Below, piece by piece: positions 1 to 6,457 of a stretch of 9,340 bases of DNA; position 1 is the stretch's first letter, and each line of letters opens with the position of its first letter. The notes under the pieces were generated by a model. That model ran no database searches, was not told where the DNA came from, and was given only the letters and a program-made list of their open reading frames with translations. Both the position numbers and the translations under genes were made by a program. Origin of the DNA: Bacteroidales bacterium (GTDB lineage: Bacteria > Bacteroidota > Bacteroidia > Bacteroidales > UBA12077). The stretch is taken from NCBI GenBank assembly GCA_030643125.1, contig DAOWML010000063.1:1-9340 (forward strand). The letters are read 5' to 3'.

Positions 1-1
1 C

Positions 2-430
2 GATAATTATGTAACTATTTACAAAGCTGTTACAGGAAAAAAATTTGATAAAAACAGAATGATTGAAGATTCGGAACGTGTTTATAATTTTCAACGTATC
101 TTTAATATTCGCAGAGGTTATGGTGTTAGAAAATTTGACAAACAACCATATAGAGCTGCGGGTCCTGTTACTATTGAAGAGTATGAGTCAAGAGCAGAAC
201 GTTACGATAAACAAATGAAAGAAATTATAGGAGTTAATCCCGAAGGAAAATCTTCTGAAGAAAAAGTAGCTATAACAAGAGAATATCGTGAAGGTCAATA
301 CGAAAAACTTCTCGATGCTGTTTATAAGCGTCGTGGTTGGAATAAAAATGGTGTTCCTAAAATTGAACATCTTAAGAATTTAGGCATGGATCTTCCTGAA
401 CTTATCGAAGTTATAAAAGATAAGCAATAA
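2..430 (+). CDS. Aldehyde:ferredoxin oxidoreductase family protein, C-terminal end (5' truncated by window)
   Basis: Frame 2 is open from the left edge to the TAA at 428-430, giving the last 142 residues. An ATG at 59 is internal: the codons before it read Y-K-A-V-T-G and continue the same conserved region, so it is not the start. The fragment matches the C-terminal helical domain of tungsten/molybdenum-pterin aldehyde:ferredoxin oxidoreductases: Y-K-A-V-T-G, then E-R-V-Y-N-F-Q-R-I-F-N-I-R-R-G, and near the end L-L-D-A-V-Y-K-R-R-G-W followed by N-G-V-P and an N-L-G-M-D-L-P ending. In the family this domain packs against the tungstopterin and Fe4S4 domain, and the enzyme oxidises aldehydes to acids while reducing ferredoxin in the cytoplasm. 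The cofactor-binding Cys motifs lie upstream of the window, so substrate and subfamily cannot be judged. A strong terminator follows 18 bases after the stop, so this is the last gene of its unit. Confidence 0.85.
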   Translation, partial: DNYVTIYKAVTGKKFDKNRMIEDSERVYNFQRIFNIRRGYGVRKFDKQPYRAAGPVTIEEYESRAERYDKQMKEIIGVNPEGKSSEEKVAITREYREGQYEKLLDAVYKRRGWNKNGVPKIEHLKNLGMDLPELIEVIKDKQ

Positions 431-448
431 AATAAATATAATAAATTT

Positions 449-502
449 AAAGGGTTGGCGTCAGATCCCGATAATTATCGGGATGGGATGTCAACCCTTT
501 TT
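449..502 (+). terminator. Strong rho-independent terminator of the AOR-family gene, with nested palindrome
   Basis: A 14-bp outer stem pairs 449-462 with 487-500, including two G-U wobbles (458/491 and 460/489). An AG/GG internal loop follows, then an inner perfect 20-base palindrome, ATCCCGATAATTATCGGGAT, at 465-484. The outer right arm runs into TTTTT at 498-502. The whole 52-base hairpin begins 18 bases after the AOR stop codon. The A-run opposite the T-run is only three bases, so termination is expected mainly on the + strand. Confidence 0.9.
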
Positions 503-595
503 CAGTAATAAATATTTTGTTTAACCAAATTATATTTACTTATGAATTTTAAACTATTTTGTAATACATAAGTCATATAGTTCAGACTTTTTGGA

Positions 596-624
596 ACTGT
601 TTACTTATTATTTAATTAAACAGT
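596..624. promoter_or_regulatory. 8-bp inverted repeat, possible operator upstream of the H-x-H protein gene
   Basis: ACTGTTTA at 596-603 is repeated as its exact reverse complement TAAACAGT at 617-624, with a 13-base AT-rich spacer. It lies about 85 bases before the ATG at 709, in the otherwise unassigned region 503-708. The symmetry and spacing would suit a dimeric regulator, such as a metal-responsive repressor, but no known operator consensus is recognised and a chance repeat is possible in such AT-rich DNA. Confidence 0.3.
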
Positions 625-708
625 GTAAAAAGAAAAGTTAAACAAAACAATAAATACCTAAAACATGGTATTTCAGGATTGAATTTTTTAATATACATTT
701 GTCCCGGA

Positions 709-1086
709 ATGAGAGAAAGAAAATTAAATACTAAAAGAAGAATAATAGCATTCCTGTTTTTTATATTAATAGGAGGAATTGTATTTAATTCTACTTTCTA
801 TCTACATACACACAAAACAGCTTGTGGTAAATTAATTGTACATGCTCACCCGTTTAATAAAAATGCTGAAGGTGAAGATCCTTCTTCTCAGCATAAACAT
901 AATAAGATTGATTTACAGGTAATCAGTTCAATTGATTATTTTACTTTATCACAAACCTTAATAAATCTGGATTATAAGCCTGTTTTTGAAACAGAGGTTT
1001 TAGTTAATCTATGTTTATATTCTAATTCAAAAATTTATTCCTCATATACTAATCGGGGACCACCTTCTATTTCTTTTTTAGCCTAA
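709..1086 (+). CDS. Small membrane-anchored histidine-rich (H-x-H) protein, putative metal binding
   Basis: The product is 125 residues from the ATG at 709. The frame could be extended to a TTG at 679, but this adds ten residues in front of the basic stretch that precedes the membrane segment, so ATG is preferred. Residues 1-11 are basic, about 12-30 are a hydrophobic segment (signal anchor or uncleaved signal peptide), and the rest is probably periplasmic. Three H-x-H motifs follow: H33-T-H35, H45-A-H47 in V-H-A-H-P-F, and H62-K-H64. The C-terminus ends R-G-P-P-S-I-S-F-L-A. I recall similar short proteins with H-T-H, H-A-H-P and R-G-P-P motifs in Bacteroidota, often beside TonB-dependent receptors, but know no assigned function. 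The paired histidines suggest binding of zinc, copper or nickel; this is inference. It lies 283 bases before the receptor gene on the same strand and could be co-regulated with it. Confidence 0.75.
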   Translation: MRERKLNTKRRIIAFLFFILIGGIVFNSTFYLHTHKTACGKLIVHAHPFNKNAEGEDPSSQHKHNKIDLQVISSIDYFTLSQTLINLDYKPVFETEVLVNLCLYSNSKIYSSYTNRGPPSISFLA

Positions 1087-1369
1087 TTGTTTCTGTTTCA
1101 ATAATGAAATGATTCATAATTAGATTATGAATACGGAAATTGACAAAAGGTTTCTTTCATCATAATTGAAATCATTATTCAGAAATAGAATCTTATACAT
1201 CGCGGTTTTTATAAACCACAGTGATGTTTATAATAATCAAATTAAAGCACATTTTAAATATAAAAAATCTTAATCAGGTATAAATTAATTATTCTGATAA
1301 GATTAAAAAACAAAGTAAAGTAACAGAAAATCATTATTTAGATAATGGTTTAATAATAATAAGAAAGCA
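1087..1369. promoter_or_regulatory. Palindrome-rich intergenic region before the TonB receptor gene
   Basis: No gene is visible in these 283 bases, but symmetry is dense. ATTCATAAT at 1112-1120 faces ATTATGAAT at 1124-1132 (9 bp, 3-base loop). 1090-1107 can pair with 1172-1185 around it (14 bp with a 4-base bulge). 1198-1208 pairs with 1213-1226 (CATCGC-GGTTT against AAACC-aca-GTGATG, 11 bp including one G-U). 1266-1277 pairs with 1294-1304 (11 bp, one bulged A). CATTAT at 1332-1337 faces ATAATG at 1342-1347. AAATCATTATTYAGA occurs at both 1169-1183 and 1328-1342. No TAnnTTTG promoter element is present. This could be a structured leader or an array of operators for metal-dependent control of the receptor; neither is established. 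Confidence 0.4.
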
Positions 1370-3748
1370 ATGAAAACAATCAATATATATTTATCACAAC
1401 TAATATTATTTATTCTAATTTCAGTTAGTTCTTTTGCTCAGCGCACTGATGCAAATATTATAGGGCATGTTGTTTCAAACGATGGTGAACATATCCCTTT
1501 TGCAACTATTATTTTAAAAAATACTACTATCGGGTCTGCTACTGACGAAACAGGTCATTTCCATATGATTAATATGCCAATAGGTAAATTTACTGTCAGG
1601 GCATCTGCTATTGGTTACAAATATGAGGAAAAAGAAGTCGAATTAATTGAAGATAAAACAATAGAACTTAAATTTACTTTAGAACCGGATATTTTAGGAC
1701 TGGAGCAGGTTGTAGTAACCGCTGATCGAAATGATAGACACAGAAAAGATGCTTCGGTAATTGTAAATACTATTACTCCAAAACTATTTGATGTAGCTCA
1801 AACCATAAATATAAGCGATGGATTAAATTTTTGTCCGGGTTTAAGAATGGAAAATAATTGCCAGAATTGTGGATTTAACCAGGTACGTATAAATGGTATG
1901 GAAGGGCCATATTCCCAGATTCTGATAAACAGTCGTCCAATTTTTAGTGGTTTGGCTGGTGTTTATGGATTAGAATTAATTCCATCATCAATGATAGAAA
2001 GAATAGAAGTAATCAGAGGTGGAGGTTCAGCTTTATATGGAAGTAATGCCATTGCCGGAACTATTAATTTAATTTTAAAGGATCCTGTAAACAACTCTTA
2101 TGAGGCATCAGCAACATCAGGATATACAGGAGTTGGATTAGAAGGTGCCGGTGATCCTGCATTGGATTATAGTATAAATTTTAATACAGCTATGGTTTCA
2201 TCAGATAGTAAAACAGGAATGGCATTATATGGTTTTCATAGAAACCGTGATCCTTTTGATGCCAACGGAGATGATTTTTCAGAAGTGTCTGACATCAATA
2301 ATACTACTGTTGGTACCAGATTATTTCATCGTTTAGGGTATAGGAATAAATTGGCAGTTGATTTTTTTACTATTAACGAAAAACGACGTGGAGGAGATAA
2401 ATTCGATTTGCCGGTACATGAGGCAGGTATTGCCGAGGCAATAGAACATAAAATAACAACAGGAGCTTTATCATTTGACCAGTTTTTCAGAGAAAGTGAT
2501 AAATTGTCTTTATTTGTTTCCGGACAATCGGTAAACAGGGATTCTTATTATGGAGCGGTGCAATCGTTAAAAGATTATGGTAAAACAGAAGGTTTTACTT
2601 ATAACCTGGGTGCTCAGTACAATGCAAATTTTTCAAAATCAAATTTAATTTCAGGGATTGAGTACAGGGGTGAAACTTTGAATGATAAAAAATTAGGTCA
2701 TCCGGATTACGATAATGCAGAAATTATTAATGATACATTAATTATCCCTCATACTGAAAATATGCTTGTTGCCGATCAGGTTTCTAATATTTATAGTGTA
2801 TTTGCTCAATATGAAAGAAGTTTTAATAAACTTAATGTATCCGTTGGTGCTCGTTTTGATCATTATGATATAAAGAATAAAGTAAACGACAGTAACAAAT
2901 CAGGAGATGTATTTAGCCCCAGGGTAACCGTTAAATATGATATAAAGAAATATTTACAGGCACGTGCTAGTTACTCTCAGGGATATCGCGCACCACAAAT
3001 TTTTGATGAAGACTTACATATTGAAACTTCGGGTTCCAGAAAGGTTCTTCATGAAAATGATCCTGATTTGAAACAGGAAACCAGTCATAGTTATATGGCT
3101 TCGCTTGATTTTAATAAATTAGTAGGGAAAGTAAATACAGGATTATTGATTGAAGGGTTTTATACGAAGCTAAATGATGCTTTTGCTAATACTCAGGCAC
3201 CACATCCAACAGAAGATGGGGTTATAATTTACACACGAATAAATGCAGAGAATGGAGCTATAGTTAAAGGAGTAAATTTAGAATTAAATTTGGTTCCTAC
3301 CGGTGATTTTACTTTTACCGGTGGATATACAATTCAAAAAAGCGAATATGAGGATCCACAAGAAGAATTTAATGAAAAAACGTTTTTCAGAACACCGGAT
3401 CAATATGGCTATGCAGCCATTGATTGGGATTTTACCAAACATTTTTGTTTTTCGGCAACAGGAAACTACACCGGAAGCATGTTAGTTCCTTATCATGGGC
3501 CTACAATAGTTGATTCTGATGCAGGAGAATTAAGAGAATCAGATTCATTTATGGATTTGGGAGCAAAGTTGAGTTACCAGTATAGATTAAATGGTGCCAG
3601 TTTACAATTATTTGTAGGAATAAAAAATATGTTTAATTCTTATCAAAACGATCTTGATCTGGGCATTGATCGTGATCCCGGTTATTTGTACGGGCCATCA
3701 TTACCCAGAACAATATACTTTGGTTTAAAAATTGGTAATTTATTGTAA
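1370..3748 (+). CDS. TonB-dependent outer-membrane receptor with carboxypeptidase-regulatory-like domain
   Basis: The 792-residue product fits a TonB-dependent transporter, which imports a scarce ligand across the outer membrane using energy from TonB-ExbBD. Residues 1-23 are a signal peptide ending S-F-A before Q24. About 29-105 form a carboxypeptidase-D-regulatory-like domain, common in Bacteroidota receptors. L-E-Q-V-V-V-T-A-D at 111-119 is a TonB-box-like segment. The plug spans about 125-238 and contains V-R-I-N-G, I-E-R-I-E-V-I-R-G at 208-217, and S-A-L-Y-G-S-N-A-I-A-G-T-I-N at 220-233. The remainder is a beta-barrel with many aromatic-rich strands. Cys155 and the N-C-x-x-C pair Cys164/Cys167 lie in the plug, unusual for an exported protein and seen, as I recall, in a Bacteroidota subfamily of cation or chelate receptors. 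The terminal residue is Leu rather than the usual aromatic. No SusD-like partner follows, arguing against a glycan receptor. The H-x-H protein upstream suggests a metal or metal-chelate ligand, which is inference. Confidence 0.9.
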   Translation: MKTINIYLSQLILFILISVSSFAQRTDANIIGHVVSNDGEHIPFATIILKNTTIGSATDETGHFHMINMPIGKFTVRASAIGYKYEEKEVELIEDKTIELKFTLEPDILGLEQVVVTADRNDRHRKDASVIVNTITPKLFDVAQTINISDGLNFCPGLRMENNCQNCGFNQVRINGMEGPYSQILINSRPIFSGLAGVYGLELIPSSMIERIEVIRGGGSALYGSNAIAGTINLILKDPVNNSYEASATSGYTGVGLEGAGDPALDYSINFNTAMVSSDSKTGMALYGFHRNRDPFDANGDDFSEVSDINNTTVGTRLFHRLGYRNKLAVDFFTINEKRRGGDKFDLPVHEAGIAEAIEHKITTGALSFDQFFRESDKLSLFVSGQSVNRDSYYGAVQSLKDYGKTEGFTYNLGAQYNANFSKSNLISGIEYRGETLNDKKLGHPDYDNAEIINDTLIIPHTENMLVADQVSNIYSVFAQYERSFNKLNVSVGARFDHYDIKNKVNDSNKSGDVFSPRVTVKYDIKKYLQARASYSQGYRAPQIFDEDLHIETSGSRKVLHENDPDLKQETSHSYMASLDFNKLVGKVNTGLLIEGFYTKLNDAFANTQAPHPTEDGVIIYTRINAENGAIVKGVNLELNLVPTGDFTFTGGYTIQKSEYEDPQEEFNEKTFFRTPDQYGYAAIDWDFTKHFCFSATGNYTGSMLVPYHGPTIVDSDAGELRESDSFMDLGAKLSYQYRLNGASLQLFVGIKNMFNSYQNDLDLGIDRDPGYLYGPSLPRTIYFGLKIGNLL

Positions 3749-3763
3749 TAACCAAAACAAGTA

Positions 3764-3830
3764 TTTAGTATCAAGATATCAATGCCTAAATAAAGTTGAC
3801 CGTTTTTTTATCTTGATACTTGATACTAAA
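3764..3830. terminator. Long hairpin between convergent genes, probable bidirectional transcription end
   Basis: The 12-base arm 3764-3775 pairs exactly with 3819-3830, and after one bulged A (3776) the next six bases 3777-3782 pair with 3813-3818. This gives an 18-bp stem around a 30-base loop that contains a seven-T run. It sits between the receptor stop (3748) and the hydrolase stop (3847, minus strand), where both transcripts should end. The stem is AT-rich and lacks a clean T-run after either arm, so efficiency is uncertain. The right arm contains two tandem CTTGATA heptads (3812-3825), so the structure may be part of a dispersed intergenic repeat. Confidence 0.5.
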
Positions 3831-3846
3831 ATCTCACTACTTTTAG

Positions 3847-4872
3847 TTAAAATTCCCACCATTCAACTCCTTTGCTTACAAGCTCTGTGTATATAACTTC
3901 AATATTTATTGGAAATTGATTTTCATTTCCTTCCAGATTAAAATCCTTAATGTCAATTCTTTTTTTGATATCTTCTAAATTATATCCGGCATTTTTCAGT
4001 GCTTCAATCTGATAAGAGAGATTTTTAAAGTAATCAGATTGATCTTTTAATATTATTTTACGTCCAACTTCACCATGTCCCGGGATTACTGTTGTAATGT
4101 TTTCCTCATATAAATCATCTAAAATTTTTATCCAGTTGTAAACATCTACACCATGATCAACTATTAAATAAGGGAAGCATTCATTAAATACTAAATCACC
4201 GGTATGTATAACATTATGATTTGAGAATTTTACCACTATATTATCATTTGTGTGCCCGGGACCAGGAAATTCCAACATAATTCTTTCATCAGCAATTTTA
4301 AATCTGTAGTAATCTTCAAATGTAATATCAGGCTCACGGAACTCTATGTTTTTAATATCTTCGTAATATTCCTGATTTGTATTATAATCTTGTTCAAGTG
4401 CAATATATTCTTCACTTTCTTTATTTTCACTAGAACCCATCTGTAATTTTAGATTTACTAAATAACCCGGAAGTATATTGTTTATATAATTATCTAGTTT
4501 CTCCGTATTAAAAGAAGCATTGTTTTTGGCCAAATTTTGATGCGCAATTATTTTTATATCATTTGGGAAACCGGCAACTCCATTAATATGATCGCCGTGT
4601 GAATGAGTTAATATTAAATATTTTATTGGTTTTTTAGTTACGGATTTTATTATCGAAACAATTTCTTTACCATTGTTTGGAGTAGCTCCGGCATCAATAA
4701 CAACAACTCCCTTTCTGGTTACTAAAAATGCAATATTTCCTCCATGTGGATTCTCGATTGCATAAAGATTGTCGCTTACTTCAAAATAATTTAAGTCCTC
4801 TTGCGCATTCAATAATTTAGTAAATAATAGGATAATTATTAGAAGAGATAATAGAATAATTCTAACTTTCAT
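3847..4872 (-). CDS. Secreted metallo-beta-lactamase-fold hydrolase
   Basis: The 341-residue protein has a hydrophobic signal peptide (about 1-23, ending L-N-A before Q24) without a lipobox, so it is probably periplasmic. The metallo-beta-lactamase fold is shown by L-T-H90-S-H92-G-D94-H95, G-P-G-H207-T, H-T-G-D226 and P-G-H266-G, which together supply a complete dinuclear zinc (or Fe/Zn) site. Position 226 is Asp, as in glyoxalase-II-like hydrolases, where true class B1 beta-lactamases carry Cys. An antibiotic-resistance role is therefore not implied and the substrate is unknown. An acidic insertion (about 147-180, rich in Glu, Asp and Tyr) lies between the first and second metal motifs and may shape the active-site entrance. 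The ATG at 4872 directly precedes the signal peptide. The gene starts 29 bases after the HAMP/GAF protein stop on the same strand, so the two are probably cotranscribed. Confidence 0.9.
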   Translation of the reverse strand: MKVRIILLSLLIIILLFTKLLNAQEDLNYFEVSDNLYAIENPHGGNIAFLVTRKGVVVIDAGATPNNGKEIVSIIKSVTKKPIKYLILTHSHGDHINGVAGFPNDIKIIAHQNLAKNNASFNTEKLDNYINNILPGYLVNLKLQMGSSENKESEEYIALEQDYNTNQEYYEDIKNIEFREPDITFEDYYRFKIADERIMLEFPGPGHTNDNIVVKFSNHNVIHTGDLVFNECFPYLIVDHGVDVYNWIKILDDLYEENITTVIPGHGEVGRKIILKDQSDYFKNLSYQIEALKNAGYNLEDIKKRIDIKDFNLEGNENQFPINIEVIYTELVSKGVEWWEF

Positions 4873-4901
4873 TTTGTGATGTAAATTTTCGTATGTTCCT
4901 G

Positions 4902-6170
4902 TTATTTCTTTTTAAATTTGGATTCCAGTTTTTTTATTTTTCTGACAAGCTCGTCGTTAGTATCCTGAAGTTCAACAAATTCCTGTTCAAATTCTTCAGC
5001 TCGACGCGATGACTCTTCCTGAGTAGCCTGAAGTTCTTCCATGTTCTGACGCATTTCTTCTTCCTGGGCTGACATTTCTTCGGCTTGCTGTTGTGTTTTT
5101 TCCAAAAGTTCAGAAGTACGCCTGTTTGTTACTGCCATGTTAAGCGAACTAGCAATACTTAATGATGCCTGTTCTAAAAATCCGATCTGATATTTTTCAA
5201 ATTCATTAAACGAAGCAATCTCGATAACACCTAATACTTCGTCTTCCATTTTCATAGGAATAAGTAATAAACTATGTGGTTCTGAGCCTCCTAGTCCACT
5301 GGTAATCTGAATGTAATTATCCGGAATTTCTGTTAAATGCATTGTTTGTTTTTCAAGTGCACAGTTTCCAACCAATCCTTCTCCTAATTCAAATACTTTT
5401 TTTATGTATTTTCTCCTGTTGTAAGCATAAAATGATTGTAATTCCAGGGTAATATTATTCTGATCTTCGTTATTTCTAATAAATATCCCACCTTGATTGG
5501 CATTCATATAATTTATAATATAACTTAATATTTGGTAAGATAATTCTGCTACATCATCCTGTTTCCTTAAGATTTCATTTAATTTTGCTAAACCTTCATT
5601 AGCCCATGACCTTTTTTCTTCTTCAATTCTTTTTTCTTCCTGAATTTTAGCTGCTTCCTGAAGTTTCTGTTTCATTTCCAAAAGAGCTATTCTTAAATGA
5701 TCCGAATCACCTAAAAGTTCTATTTCATGATCAAGGTTTCCTTCTCCGACTTGCCTGGCAAATTCAGCAGTATCTCTAAGGTTTTTAATCATTTCATCTA
5801 AAACAATATTTATCTGGCCGGTTTCATCATTACTTTTTTTAATTTCCTCATTAATTTCAATTTTTAAATCTCCTTTTGACATTTTCTGTAGAGCTTCCAT
5901 CGAACCTTTAATAGGTTTTTGAACAAATTTTTTAATAACCAAACCCCCTGTTAAAATAACCGAATAAGCCACAGGTATATATAGCCATAAATATTTAAAT
6001 CCATACAATCCCACTATAAAAGAGGCAATTGCTACAATAAGATTCGTTATAATAATTGCAAAGGCTGTTTTATACATAATAGTTCCGCGGTATTTTACCC
6101 AGTATATAAAAACAGATGCAGGAACAACGCCCAATATCATTATTAAAACAAAAATCAGTAAAGAACTCAT
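4902..6170 (-). CDS. Membrane HAMP-GAF coiled-coil sensor protein without output domain
   Basis: The product has 422 residues. Hydrophobic segments lie at about 3-24, 35-56 and 60-79, with almost no periplasmic region. A HAMP domain follows (about 80-135: K-P-I at 85-87, M-S-K-G-D-L at 97-102, D-E-T-G at 115-118), then a second HAMP-like repeat (about 136-175: V-G-E-G-N-L at 141-146). A charged helix at about 176-200 leads to a GAF domain (about 200-345: G-E-G-L-V-G at 263-268, L-L-L-I-P-M at 301-306, V-L-G-V-I-E at 312-317). The C-terminus (about 352-422) is a long Glu/Gln-rich coiled coil. In Bacteroidota such coiled coils often join GAF domains to a histidine kinase, but here the protein ends in K-F-K-K-K with no kinase, cyclase or methyl-accepting signalling tip. 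It may sense internal or membrane-derived cues and signal by protein contact. Its ATG at 6170 precedes the first membrane helix, and the hydrolase gene follows after 29 bases. Confidence 0.85.
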   Translation of the reverse strand: MSSLLIFVLIMILGVVPASVFIYWVKYRGTIMYKTAFAIIITNLIVAIASFIVGLYGFKYLWLYIPVAYSVILTGGLVIKKFVQKPIKGSMEALQKMSKGDLKIEINEEIKKSNDETGQINIVLDEMIKNLRDTAEFARQVGEGNLDHEIELLGDSDHLRIALLEMKQKLQEAAKIQEEKRIEEEKRSWANEGLAKLNEILRKQDDVAELSYQILSYIINYMNANQGGIFIRNNEDQNNITLELQSFYAYNRRKYIKKVFELGEGLVGNCALEKQTMHLTEIPDNYIQITSGLGGSEPHSLLLIPMKMEDEVLGVIEIASFNEFEKYQIGFLEQASLSIASSLNMAVTNRRTSELLEKTQQQAEEMSAQEEEMRQNMEELQATQEESSRRAEEFEQEFVELQDTNDELVRKIKKLESKFKKK

Positions 6171-6235
6171 AAGCTTAGTTTTTGAATTGTTCTAAAATAC
6201 TAATTTTTTAATAAAAAGAAAAGAGAGAATATTTA

Positions 6236-6243
6236 CAAAAATA
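6236..6243 (-). promoter_or_regulatory. Candidate -7 element for the HAMP/GAF-hydrolase operon
   Basis: On the minus strand this reads TATTTTTG, a match to the Bacteroidota -7 consensus TAnnTTTG, 65 bases upstream of the ATG at 6170. No TTG lies at the expected -33 distance, so support rests on one element in AT-rich DNA. Confidence 0.35.
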
Positions 6244-6377
6244 GATGATTACAACATAGAAGGTTATCAGTAATTCTATAATTGGCATAATATTCTTTTT
6301 ATTTTAACAATAATAAGATGTTTGGAAGGTTCAAAACAATACAGTTTTAGTTTTTATGCATGTAAAAAGTTAGAGCA

Positions 6378-6408
6378 TTGATTTTCATCGTAATAATCCT
6401 TAAATTTG
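6378..6408 (+). promoter_or_regulatory. Bacteroidota-type promoter of the beta-barrel gene
   Basis: TTG at 6378-6380 and TAAATTTG at 6401-6408 are separated by 20 bases. This fits the -33 TTG and -7 TAnnTTTG consensus described for the primary sigma factor in this phylum. Transcription would begin near 6414, leaving a leader of about 45 bases before the ATG at 6458. It is the best promoter match in the window. Confidence 0.6.
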
Positions 6409-6457
6409 TTTTTATGCTTACAATTAAAAAGAAATGCTAACCTAAAACTACATTGTC

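Noticed and set aside
694..701. TACATTTG as a -7 promoter element for the H-x-H protein
   Set aside because: It would put the transcript start essentially at the ATG (leaderless), and the only nearby TTG (679-681) is 12 bases away, too close for a -33 element.
679..708. TTG at 679 as the start of the H-x-H protein, adding ten residues
   Set aside because: The extension places uncharged and hydrophobic residues before the basic R-E-R-K stretch that should open the signal anchor. ATG at 709 gives a normal positive-inside N-terminus.
3303..3485. 60-codon frame inside the receptor gene
   Set aside because: It is a shadow frame within the conserved beta-barrel coding sequence, with no independent promoter or domain.
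3847..4872. A true class B beta-lactamase (carbapenemase-like) resistance gene
   Set aside because: The third-ligand position of the second metal site is Asp226 where class B1 enzymes have Cys. The full set of motifs fits the general hydrolase superfamily.
6226..6296. 8-bp inverted repeat AGAATATT / AATATTCT in the divergent intergenic region
   Set aside because: The arms are 55 bases apart and purely AT-rich with weak pairing, so chance is the better explanation.
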